From: JAJDIA01 sp031555735
Lineage (GTDB): Bacteria > Bacteroidota > Bacteroidia > Bacteroidales > Tannerellaceae
Length of the DNA stretch: 26,865 nt
Direction of reading: 5' to 3'
Assembly (NCBI GenBank): GCA_031555735.1
Contig: JAVBUE010000093.1
Span: 1-26,865 of the forward strand
The notes under the pieces are model-generated. The model was not told the origin of the DNA, ran no database searches, and was given only the letters and a program-made list of their open reading frames with translations. This document shows, piece after piece, positions 1-8,611 of this stretch. The translations under genes were made by a program, and so were the position numbers. Within the stretch, counting starts at the first letter, position 1. Every line of letters starts with the position of its first letter.

Positions 1-58
1 CACAAGGGTGGGAACATCTTCCCACCCTTGTGGGAAGACCTTTCCACCACGGTGGGAA
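1..58. repeat. Cluster of GGTGGGAA/TTCCCACC palindromes
   Basis: Bases 1-14 (CACAAGGGTGGGAA) and 19-32 (TTCCCACCCTTGTG) are perfect inverted copies around a 4-base loop. The right arm can instead pair with bases 30-36 (TTCCCAC 19-25 with GTGGGAA 30-36), and a further pair, TTTCCACC at 41-48 with GGTGGGAA at 51-58, follows. The stretch therefore has mutually exclusive hairpins built from one repeated core. It may continue left of the window. It looks like an intergenic REP-type repeat, though a binding site or attenuator is possible. Confidence 0.7.
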
Positions 59-97
59 CGTTAAACCATCCTAACGCTGACACGACTCCTTCCTCCG

Positions 98-152
98 GTT
101 GACAATAGAAGGTGCGGTTGTTGACAATAGAAGGTCTGCTGACGTTGACAAT
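98..152 (+). repeat. Direct repeats GTTGACAATAGAAGGT
   Basis: A 16-base unit, GTTGACAATAGAAGGT, occurs at 98-113 and exactly again at 120-135. A shortened third copy, GTTGACAAT, lies at 144-152. The starts are 22 and 24 bases apart, roughly two helical turns, as expected for stacked protein-binding sites on one DNA face. No function is assigned. The TTGACA core resembles a sigma70 -35 box, but Bacteroidota promoters do not use that box. Confidence 0.7.
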
Positions 153-263
153 GCGCCACCCACGCCACCGCAAGATATTATGTTTGTTGCTGATTATCCG
201 CTAATTAGGGCAATTGAGAAAATAAACTGTCAAAGTCAGGAAAAAAAATACATCCGGAGATAA

Positions 264-290
264 AAAACCCCTTTTTGGGGGTATTTTTTG
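264..290. terminator. Intrinsic terminator-like hairpin
   Basis: CCCC (268-271) and GGGG (277-280) enclose a T5 loop. The stem is flanked by A6 on the left and a T-rich run on the right (GTATTTTTTG). The A/T flanks make it potentially bidirectional. It most likely ends a transcript entering from the left and insulates the four-gene cassette that starts 57 bases further on. Confidence 0.65.
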
Positions 291-346
291 TAAGTTGGAA
301 TATAGTCATTTGTGTGACGAATTAGCAACTTATTAATCTAACTACT

Positions 347-3300
347 ATGGCGGACAACGACAAGGATGTAAGCTCTGTGCTACTCGATATTGCAGGAAAG
401 TTCATTTTAGTTCTCAGCAAGACCAAGGATGCCGTCCTGAACGACCTCATCAACGAGATCGGCAAAGACAAGTTGTATGAAGGGAACAAGCTGAATGAAC
501 AAAAGTTTATCGTACAGTTACTGAAACGGCTGGGGTATGATCTGGAATCCGCACAATTCCAGGGATTAGCCTCTCCGTTCATCACGGTGTTTAATAGCGC
601 TACCGCTCTGGCAGACGCCATCAAACCCTTACTGGAAGCTATTCCGGCGTTGGCAGCGCTCCCTTCGCAACTGACAAGCGGAGGAGAGGCGAACGGATCC
701 AATGCCAACGTGGATCCGGCGGAACTGGCCAAACAGGCACAGACGCTGTACTCCTCCGTCAAAACACTGGTGGATGCCATCAAGCAGATTGAACAGACGA
801 ATTGGAACAGCGAGATCGCCCAATTCATGCGGGATAGCGGGTTCAATGAAGATTTTGTGAAGCGCTTTTTCGACCATTGTATCGTTGTCTTCCTGCAACA
901 GGCGGTAGCGGTATTTTCACCGGTCGCGAAAGAGCAACTCACATCCCTCATCGGAATGCTGACGGATGTCGCCCGAAAAACAGAAATCACCCAATACCTG
1001 GACCATCTGGATGAAGATCCCCGAAAGGTGATCGATACGGTGGTAGAAAAGCTCACCCCCCTGTTGACGCAGGCTGCCGCAAAGCAGGAACTCGAAAAGA
1101 TCGTCCAACTGAAGAAGGCAGGCATCTATTTTGAATGTATCTATGCCGTGTTCGACTTCCTGAAGATCATCCATACGGAAGCGGTTGAATCGCTCCAATC
1201 GAAAGGGGGAACGGATAACATGCAACAAGTGATCCTCACGTCTATCCATGTGATCCACTGGGAGAGGGTGGAAAAACTGGCGACCGATCCCTTGAACTAT
1301 TGCAAGGAACATTTCCCGGTTACCAATTATACGGAAGCGGAAGCGTTGATCGACAGGCTGATCAAACTGGTCAGGGTCTTTAATCCCGACCTGCTGGACT
1401 TCCATTCCATGCAAAGTATGGTGGGTTACCTGTTCTCGCTGCTGATGAAACACATCAAGGAAGCGGCCGCCAAAGCAACCGACAACGACCTGTTCGATAC
1501 CCTCATGGGACTGCTGGCCGCGCTGAAACAGATGATCGACGACCTGAAAGCCAAACTGGCCAGCCAGATCAATACCGCCTACACGGATGCCCGGAGCCTC
1601 CTCCGGGAAATGGTCCGGGAGGTGAACAAAGAAGCAGGAGCAGTGGCTTCGTCTGCCTATACCGAATTAAAAAACGGACTCCGCCTGCCTGTGCTGAATG
1701 ACAGTACCATGCGCACCATCCTGGCGAAGAGCCTGCTGCCGTTGCTGGTAGAGAAAGCGCAATACCTGGATAAATGCAAGGATATCAGCCGGGACGAATG
1801 GGAAAAATTCCTGCAAACGACGGTCCGGAACTTCCAGGCTACGACAGACAAGATTGTTGCCGACATCACCTCGTTCCTCACCAACAGCCTGGATATCGAC
1901 TCGTTTATCGCGAAACTCAAGGCCGATCTGGAGAAGGAGTTCAGCAAGCAAACCCAACAGATCCCGACCACCCCCGAGGCGTTCAACGCCTGGCTGCATA
2001 ACCCCACCAATCCGTTCGATTTCAATATCAACGCGTATGTGGATATCCTGATGAAGCATATCCGGCAAGTCAGCCTTCCCGATCCGGAGAAATACTATGC
2101 CGACCTGAAAAATTGCGCCCTCAATGCCTATGCCGGGTTTATCAAAACGGCGGAGGGCCAACAGTCGCAATTGAAGAAAGCCGCCCTTACACCGGACGAG
2201 TGGAAACAATTGGCCAACCACTTCTTTGCCGCCGCCTGGGAAGAGATCCGGAAACAGTTGATCGACCCGATGCTGAACCCGTTCATCCAACTGATCGAAC
2301 GGAAGATCAGCGCGATCGCCCGGAACCTCATCAACCAGGTGATCCAAACGGTCAATGCCGGCAATCTCTCGGAAGAGCATATCGCTTTTGCCAAAGCGTT
2401 GTTTACGATTGTCTATAAAATATCCACCGGCGCCTATAAAAGCTTTGCCGACTATGTGGGGCTGGCGGATGAACTGTATAAGGCCATCCCGGAAAGGGTC
2501 CGGAAAAAGATATCGAACGAGAGCTTCTCCTTCAACCTGCCTCCCTATAAGTTTAACGCAGCCGAAAAATTCATCGCCGTCACCTTGTACGACGACAAAA
2601 ATATACAGGGCAGTAACGTGAACCTGAAGGTTGACCTGGCGGCGTTTATCGAAAAAAGGAACGGGGTGGACGGCGTACGCCTGATCCCGGTCGTCAAAGG
2701 TGATTTCAGCAAAGTATTCTCCCTCGGCGCTATCCATACGCTGAAGCTGGCCTTGTCTGCCGCCCTGAATACGACGGGAGATGATTTGAAATCCGCCGAA
2801 CAACTGAGCACCGGCACGATTGGTCTGTTCATTTCGAAAAACGGGGTGGAATTATCGTCGGAGACGAAGAAAACCTCCGGGGCAATCGACCTGTCGTTCC
2901 AACGGAAAGAGGGACAAAAGAGCCTGGAGGTGATCAAAAGCCCTTACTTCGACTTCACCATTGCCGATTACCCGCAAACGATCAGTACAGGCTATAAAGC
3001 GGAAAAGTTCATCTTCACCTATAAAGGCGAAATAAAAGAGGCCCGGATCAAGCTGAAGGTAGGGCAGATCAACGATTTCCTGGCTACGATCATCAAGGAT
3101 GATATCGAATTCATGCTGAACCTCGCGCTGATCTATGACCTGGAGAAGGGATTATCCTTCGAAGGTAAGCCCAGCCTGAAATTTGAATTGAATATCGACA
3201 AAACGATCGGCGCGCTGAAGATCGGCACGCTCGCGTTCGAATTGGGAAGCCTGCCGGGGGCGGGCGACAAAACGTTCGCCGTCAAAGTCACCACGTCCTT

Positions 3301-5536
3301 CGCCGTCAATTTCAGCGGCGTCGTATTCGCCCTGAAGGGATTGGGAGCCAGACTGGATATGAACTACCTGAAGAAGGACGGTTCGATAGGCGACTTTGCC
3401 ATCAGTCCCAATTTTGAATTCCCGACAGGCATCGCCCTATCCATTGATTCCAGTGCGGTGAAAGGAACTGGGATATTGACGTACGACAAGGAGAAGGAAG
3501 AATTTATGGGCGCCCTGGAAATCATGATCGTGGACCAGATCAAGGTAGGTGCCATCGCTATCCTGTCGATGCGGATGCCCGACGGCAGCAAGGGGTTCAG
3601 TTTCATGACCCTCATCAGCGTTTACTTCACACCCGGCATCCAGATCGGGATGGGCTTCTCGCTGACCGGGCTGGGCGGTACCATCGGTATCCACCGGCGT
3701 ATCAACAACGACATGTTGCTGGTAGGTGTCCGGGAAGGAACGATCACCAACGTATTCTTTGTGGAAGACCTGGATAAGAACCTGGATAAGATGATGATCC
3801 AGATCCCTCAGTTCTTCCCCGTGCAGAAAGACCAGTTCTTCTTCGGGATCCTTGCCCGCATCACGTACGCGGAGTTTATCCATATCTGCATCGGATTGCT
3901 GGTGCAGTTGCCCAAGCCTACCCAGATACTCATCGTGGGAGGTATCTTCATCAATCTCCCCACGAAAGAAGAGGCGTTGCTGAAGCTCAATGTCTATTTC
4001 AGCGGGGGGATCGATTTCGACCAGGGGATCTGGTTCGACGCCTCGATCGTCAATTCGTCGATTGTAGGCTTTGAGATTTATGGCGATATGGCGCTTCGCC
4101 TGTTCTGGGGCGGACCGAAGAAAGGATTCCTGTATTCCGCCGGAGGGTTCCATCCCGCCTACACGCCCGACGCCGCGTTCAACCTGGGGAAGATGCGCCG
4201 GCTGGGGATGGGTATCCAGGAGGGGCTGCTCAGCATCAAGCTGGAATCGTACTTTGCCATTACATCCAATACGGTACAATTTGGCGCCGACCTGTCGCTG
4301 GCCATTGCCTGGGGTAAGTTCGGCCTGTTTGGGTATTTCGGTTTCGATTGCCTGTTCCAGTTCAAACCCTTCTACTTCATGTTTGATGTCAGGGCGGGTG
4401 TCGCCGTCAAAGCCTGGGGAAAAAAGATCTGCAGCGTACAGCTGAAGATGAGCTTACAGGGACCCGGCCCGTGGAGGGCTAAAGGAACAGCCTCCATCGA
4501 AATATTGTTCTTCAGCGTGGACGTGGACTTCGAACTGGAATGGGGACAAAAGCAGCAAACGGTCCAGAAACGGTTTATCGATATTTATCCCAAACTGGCG
4601 GCCGAATACCGGAAGGTGGAAAACTGGAACATCATCCCGTCCAGAAAATCGGACGACCTGGTGAAGATCCTCCAGCTGAACGATCCCAACAACACGTTGA
4701 AAGAACTGGTGATGCAGCCCTACGACGGGATCCAGTTCGACCAGCCTGTCGTCCCGCTGAACAAGAGCATCAACCGTTTCGGCGAAGAGAAACCATTGGA
4801 TTTCTTCAAGATCGAGCTGGAAGAGATGCGGATCGGCAGCTTACACTATACGGCAGGCAGCTATACGGCGGTGGAAACCGATTTCGCACCTACCCTGTTC
4901 ATCGAGATGAACGACAGCAACAAGCTGAAAGCGCCTTCGTATGAGAAGATGCAGAACGGTGCAAAGCTGATGAACGGGATGAGCGACTGCGTGATATCGA
5001 CCGCCTGCCATTGTGATTCGGACTACGACACGATGCAGGATGAGCTCTGTTTCTCCAACGACTGTTTCCGGGTAACGGAAACGTTGAGCGCGTACAAGGC
5101 GGTGGATCATCTCTACCCCGTTGATTTCAGCGCCATGACACAGAACCCGAAGCTGAATAAGGTCTTGATATTCAATGCCTACTCTGCCTCCCGGGGAATT
5201 AAGGTCATCCGTAAAACATTTACGTTCCAGAACCAGCTCGCCCGCCGTTCCGACGTAAGCTTCAGGCGTCATGTGAAGAAGCTGCAACAGCCGCGTGCCA
5301 CCGGTGTATCCGGCAAGATCGCGGCGATCCACGCGCTGGTATCGCAGGAGGATGGGTTCCGGATCAACTCGAAGGTGGATATCGGAACGTTCGGGGAATT
5401 GGAGAAGGTGGGCAGAAGAGGTACGTTTACCTCCCGCATGGAAATCGTGCAACAACTGGAACAACAGCATCCTGAATTGCGGAACAAGCTCTTTGTCGCG
5501 TATAGTAAAAAGACGGCGTTAAACACTCAAAAATAA
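347..5536 (+). CDS. Giant DUF6603-type protein, first gene of four-gene cassette
   Basis: This 1729-residue protein has no known function. Residues 1 to about 740 are almost entirely amphipathic helix. From about 780 to 1420 it becomes beta-rich, with repeated short hydrophobic strands and Gly turns. Within this, residues 1339-1400 (FKPFYFMF, GPGPW at 1372-1376, then IEILFFSVDVDFELEWG) match what I recall of the DUF6603 family, found as very long proteins in bacteria and fungi. The C-terminal ~300 residues are separate and carry a cysteine cluster, C1548-x5-C1554-x-C1556-x11-C1568-x4-C1573, that could bind metal or form disulfides. There is no signal peptide or clear transmembrane helix, so a cytoplasmic location is likely. 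The ATG at 347 follows an AT-rich leader without a Shine-Dalgarno, which is normal in this phylum. The next gene starts 5 bases after the stop. The family call is from memory; the function is unknown. Confidence 0.85.
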   Translation: MADNDKDVSSVLLDIAGKFILVLSKTKDAVLNDLINEIGKDKLYEGNKLNEQKFIVQLLKRLGYDLESAQFQGLASPFITVFNSATALADAIKPLLEAIPALAALPSQLTSGGEANGSNANVDPAELAKQAQTLYSSVKTLVDAIKQIEQTNWNSEIAQFMRDSGFNEDFVKRFFDHCIVVFLQQAVAVFSPVAKEQLTSLIGMLTDVARKTEITQYLDHLDEDPRKVIDTVVEKLTPLLTQAAAKQELEKIVQLKKAGIYFECIYAVFDFLKIIHTEAVESLQSKGGTDNMQQVILTSIHVIHWERVEKLATDPLNYCKEHFPVTNYTEAEALIDRLIKLVRVFNPDLLDFHSMQSMVGYLFSLLMKHIKEAAAKATDNDLFDTLMGLLAALKQMIDDLKAKLASQINTAYTDARSLLREMVREVNKEAGAVASSAYTELKNGLRLPVLNDSTMRTILAKSLLPLLVEKAQYLDKCKDISRDEWEKFLQTTVRNFQATTDKIVADITSFLTNSLDIDSFIAKLKADLEKEFSKQTQQIPTTPEAFNAWLHNPTNPFDFNINAYVDILMKHIRQVSLPDPEKYYADLKNCALNAYAGFIKTAEGQQSQLKKAALTPDEWKQLANHFFAAAWEEIRKQLIDPMLNPFIQLIERKISAIARNLINQVIQTVNAGNLSEEHIAFAKALFTIVYKISTGAYKSFADYVGLADELYKAIPERVRKKISNESFSFNLPPYKFNAAEKFIAVTLYDDKNIQGSNVNLKVDLAAFIEKRNGVDGVRLIPVVKGDFSKVFSLGAIHTLKLALSAALNTTGDDLKSAEQLSTGTIGLFISKNGVELSSETKKTSGAIDLSFQRKEGQKSLEVIKSPYFDFTIADYPQTISTGYKAEKFIFTYKGEIKEARIKLKVGQINDFLATIIKDDIEFMLNLALIYDLEKGLSFEGKPSLKFELNIDKTIGALKIGTLAFELGSLPGAGDKTFAVKVTTSFAVNFSGVVFALKGLGARLDMNYLKKDGSIGDFAISPNFEFPTGIALSIDSSAVKGTGILTYDKEKEEFMGALEIMIVDQIKVGAIAILSMRMPDGSKGFSFMTLISVYFTPGIQIGMGFSLTGLGGTIGIHRRINNDMLLVGVREGTITNVFFVEDLDKNLDKMMIQIPQFFPVQKDQFFFGILARITYAEFIHICIGLLVQLPKPTQILIVGGIFINLPTKEEALLKLNVYFSGGIDFDQGIWFDASIVNSSIVGFEIYGDMALRLFWGGPKKGFLYSAGGFHPAYTPDAAFNLGKMRRLGMGIQEGLLSIKLESYFAITSNTVQFGADLSLAIAWGKFGLFGYFGFDCLFQFKPFYFMFDVRAGVAVKAWGKKICSVQLKMSLQGPGPWRAKGTASIEILFFSVDVDFELEWGQKQQTVQKRFIDIYPKLAAEYRKVENWNIIPSRKSDDLVKILQLNDPNNTLKELVMQPYDGIQFDQPVVPLNKSINRFGEEKPLDFFKIELEEMRIGSLHYTAGSYTAVETDFAPTLFIEMNDSNKLKAPSYEKMQNGAKLMNGMSDCVISTACHCDSDYDTMQDELCFSNDCFRVTETLSAYKAVDHLYPVDFSAMTQNPKLNKVLIFNAYSASRGIKVIRKTFTFQNQLARRSDVSFRRHVKKLQQPRATGVSGKIAAIHALVSQEDGFRINSKVDIGTFGELEKVGRRGTFTSRMEIVQQLEQQHPELRNKLFVAYSKKTALNTQK

Positions 5537-5541
5537 CGAAT

Positions 5542-8500
5542 ATGGCACTTATCGTTCATCAATATAGTTTCCTGCCCTGGCTGCGCAGAGGGCTGAGCAA
5601 CCAGATTCCGGACACCGACCGGTTGGGATCAGGAGAAGATGCTTCCGTGTTGAAACGGGCTCATCTCCCCGTGACAGGCTACTTCAAGGGCAGTATCCCG
5701 GACCTACAGGCATCTGTCCTCGGGAAAACAGCCCCTTTCCCGGCTGAGCCCCTCACCCGAAAGATGGAAGAACAGATACGGATCCCGCTGATCGGGCCGG
5801 GAGATATCGCCGGCATCAACAAACAAGCCATTATCCAGGTGGTTCCCGCCCCGGGAGTCAGTAATTTCGAAAGCAACTATTATGCCTTCATCGACTTCTT
5901 TGAAGAGGATTTCCCCTGGCGATATACACCGGCAGCCCCCGCGGGATCAGGCGGTAAACGGTTACGCCCCTGGCTCGCCCTGTTGGTATGCAAACGGGAG
6001 GAATACCGGTTGCAATCCACACCCGGGGGAACGATGGTGGTACACCTCGACGTGGACGGACAGGCCGCTTATAAAGCCCTCTTCCCGGATCCGAAAAACA
6101 CCTGGGCCTGCGCGCATATCCAATACTTCGGCACCTTGAAGGAGGAGGAAGGCGACAGCCTGCCGGTTACCCTGGATAAGGCATTGCAGAAGAATCCGGA
6201 TGTGGCGTTCTCCCGGTTGCTGTCAACCCGGCATATGGAAGACTACTGTGCCTATACCGCCTTCCTGGTGCCCGCCTTCGAAACCGGACGGTTGGCCGGA
6301 CTCGGCATGGAAACCGACCGGATACCCGCCCAACGGGCTGCTTGGGAAGAGACGTTCGAGCAACAGAAAAACCGGGGTGAAGCCTGCGCTCCCTTTGATT
6401 TCCCGGTCTATCATTCGTGGGAATTTGAGACATCGTCGGGTAACTTCGACGCGTTGGCACGCAAACTGAAAGCCATGGATACGGAAGGATTACCGGTTGA
6501 CATGGTGGTGGATGTGCAGCAGATGGGAAACGGCTTCTCCTACGAGACACTGGAGGAGAAAGAGAGACCTGCGCGCTCCCTGGTAAATGTTCCCGTCGCC
6601 ACCCTGCCGATCGCGTATGAAGCCGATCTCCCCTTCCCACAGGAGACAGGGGATGAATCCGTCATCGCCCAACGCTTGCGGGCACTCCTGGATAAAAACC
6701 CCGTTCTGCTGGACAACAAACTGGAGACCACCGGCGGCGGTCTTGTCCAGTCCGGTAATGGGACGGTCACCGACGATCCCTGGGTAGTACCTCCCCTCTA
6801 TGGCGCCAAACACATCATGGGTACGACCCTGGATAAAACCAATCTGGAAAACAGGAGACATCCCTGGTTCACGCAACTGAACCTGGATGTCCGCCATCGA
6901 GCCGCTGCCGGCCTGGGGAAGAAAGTGGTGCAGGAAAACCAGGAAACCTTTGTCCACCGCGCCTGGGAGCAGGTCGAACAGATCAACACGCTCAACCAGA
7001 TGTTGCGGGAATACCTGATGAACCTGCAGGTGAACAAATCGCTGTACGATACGAAATTCAACAGCAACTATGTGGGTAACCTGATCATGTACCTGCAGCC
7101 GATGAAACATGTGGAGGTGAATCAGGACTCGCTGAAATTGATCCTCCAACGGCGGGGAATCCCCTCGGCCTACGCCAGCGCCGCATTCCAACAGGTGTCC
7201 GCCCGGAAAAGCATCCAACGGGGCATCAACCCGATCGTCACGGTCAAGGCCGGCCAACCGCCCACGGTAGAGGGCCAGCCGCTGATGAGCCGGATGGCGG
7301 AAGAGAATATCTACCAGTGGGATCTCCACCAACTGGCTGGGTTAATCACCGTCGAGCAGCTCAGCAACCTGTTGACAGGATCCATTATCGAATGGATTTG
7401 CAGGCGGTACGCGACGGTTACCTTCGAGCAGAACAACAAGGATAAAGAGATTCCAGAGAAGACGAAGACGGATAACATCAACAGGATGACAAATGAATTC
7501 AAAAAGCATTTAGATGCGAAAGCGGCTTACATCCTTAACAAGCTGACCGCATTCGGGTGCAATATCCAACCCGTGGCAAAGGGTGGGGCGGAAGGATCGA
7601 CCGAAGCCGATGTAAAGGCGTTGCTGGGAGGATTGGATCCGGGTGAAGACGTGCAAAGCATCCGGAAAGCCATCAATGAATACTATACCGAACTGTTCGG
7701 CATGTCGCCAGAAAACCAGCAAGCATACTGGGACAAATACATCGAAGAGCTGACACACAGCCAGTATCCCGTCATGGCGTATCCAATCTATCCGGAGCCG
7801 GCTTATTACTACCTCAAACAACTTTCCAACCGCTTTATCCTTCCTTCGGTGGATGAGATACCCATGAACTCCATGATCCTGCTCCAGAACAATCCGGCTT
7901 TTGTGGAAGCGTTTCTTTGCGGCATGAACACCGAAATGGGGAAAGAACTACTCTGGCGTGAATTCCCTACCGACACCCGGGGCTCTTATTTCAGGAAATT
8001 CTGGGATACGGAAGATGCAGGGGTGGATATCAGCTCCGATTACTTCGATGTCCTCCCCCTGCATAAGTGGGAATCCGGACAGACGTTGGGAAGGCGCACA
8101 CTGGGTACCAACCATACCGAAGGCAAGGCCAACCTCCTGGTATTCGCCATCAAGGGAGAACTGTTGAAGAAATACCCCGGTACTCTGATCTATCTCCGCA
8201 AAGGAGTGGAATCCCCGGATAAAAAGATCGTGATCGACAAAAACGATACGCACACGATCGCCCCCGAGCTGACTGCCTGGCTTACCGACACGGTGTATAT
8301 TGCAGGCTTTTCCGGCACGCTGGAAGAGTTTGTGGGTAACCCGTCCACAAAAGACGCCGGTTATTTCCTGGTCTTACAGGAACGACCGGGTGATACCCGC
8401 TTCATGAACCCGGCCATATCGCAGGACATGAAAGCCTATACTTTCGACCAATACGTGTCCAACCTGGGCGCCGGCCCCCATGCAGGCATGGTAGCTTCGG

Positions 8501-8577
8501 CACTGATGAACAGGCCGACCTTGTATGGCAAACATGTTTGCCAGTTCCTGAAGAAAAGAGAAAACCCCGTGGTATAA
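5542..8577 (+). CDS. Conserved hypothetical protein, second cassette gene
   Basis: This 1011-residue protein has no assigned function. Its N-terminus reads FLPWLRRGLSNQI (residues 10-22), followed by a segment around 108-132 containing NFESNYYAFIDFF and DFPWRYTP. After these come a Gly-rich linker and RLRPWLALLVCKREEY (about 142-157). I recall this order, 'FLPWLR-GL ... NFEPNYLPFIEFD-PDFPW-TP ... LRPWL-L-VV', from uncharacterised proteins of actinobacteria and other phyla, so it appears to be a widely spread family. The remainder alternates helical blocks with loops; MYLQPMKHVEVNQ sits near mid-protein and PVMAYPIYPEPAYYYL about three-quarters along. There is no signal peptide, transmembrane segment or nucleotide-binding motif. 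It begins 5 bases after the DUF6603-type gene and ends 34 bases before the third gene, so co-transcription is very likely. A structural role in a shared complex is an inference only. Confidence 0.82.
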   Translation: MALIVHQYSFLPWLRRGLSNQIPDTDRLGSGEDASVLKRAHLPVTGYFKGSIPDLQASVLGKTAPFPAEPLTRKMEEQIRIPLIGPGDIAGINKQAIIQVVPAPGVSNFESNYYAFIDFFEEDFPWRYTPAAPAGSGGKRLRPWLALLVCKREEYRLQSTPGGTMVVHLDVDGQAAYKALFPDPKNTWACAHIQYFGTLKEEEGDSLPVTLDKALQKNPDVAFSRLLSTRHMEDYCAYTAFLVPAFETGRLAGLGMETDRIPAQRAAWEETFEQQKNRGEACAPFDFPVYHSWEFETSSGNFDALARKLKAMDTEGLPVDMVVDVQQMGNGFSYETLEEKERPARSLVNVPVATLPIAYEADLPFPQETGDESVIAQRLRALLDKNPVLLDNKLETTGGGLVQSGNGTVTDDPWVVPPLYGAKHIMGTTLDKTNLENRRHPWFTQLNLDVRHRAAAGLGKKVVQENQETFVHRAWEQVEQINTLNQMLREYLMNLQVNKSLYDTKFNSNYVGNLIMYLQPMKHVEVNQDSLKLILQRRGIPSAYASAAFQQVSARKSIQRGINPIVTVKAGQPPTVEGQPLMSRMAEENIYQWDLHQLAGLITVEQLSNLLTGSIIEWICRRYATVTFEQNNKDKEIPEKTKTDNINRMTNEFKKHLDAKAAYILNKLTAFGCNIQPVAKGGAEGSTEADVKALLGGLDPGEDVQSIRKAINEYYTELFGMSPENQQAYWDKYIEELTHSQYPVMAYPIYPEPAYYYLKQLSNRFILPSVDEIPMNSMILLQNNPAFVEAFLCGMNTEMGKELLWREFPTDTRGSYFRKFWDTEDAGVDISSDYFDVLPLHKWESGQTLGRRTLGTNHTEGKANLLVFAIKGELLKKYPGTLIYLRKGVESPDKKIVIDKNDTHTIAPELTAWLTDTVYIAGFSGTLEEFVGNPSTKDAGYFLVLQERPGDTRFMNPAISQDMKAYTFDQYVSNLGAGPHAGMVASALMNRPTLYGKHVCQFLKKRENPVV

Positions 8578-8611
8578 TAGCCTGTATAATCGATACTAAT
8601 AGTTTAGACGT

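Noticed and set aside
1..60. CRISPR-like array
   Set aside because: The repeat cores are only 7-8 bases, alternate in orientation and have no uniform spacers; no cas gene is present.
98..152. TTGACA as sigma70 -35 promoter boxes
   Set aside because: The host is Bacteroidota, which uses TTTG/TAnnTTTG promoters. There is no TATAAT partner at 16-18 bases, and the match is part of a longer exact repeat.
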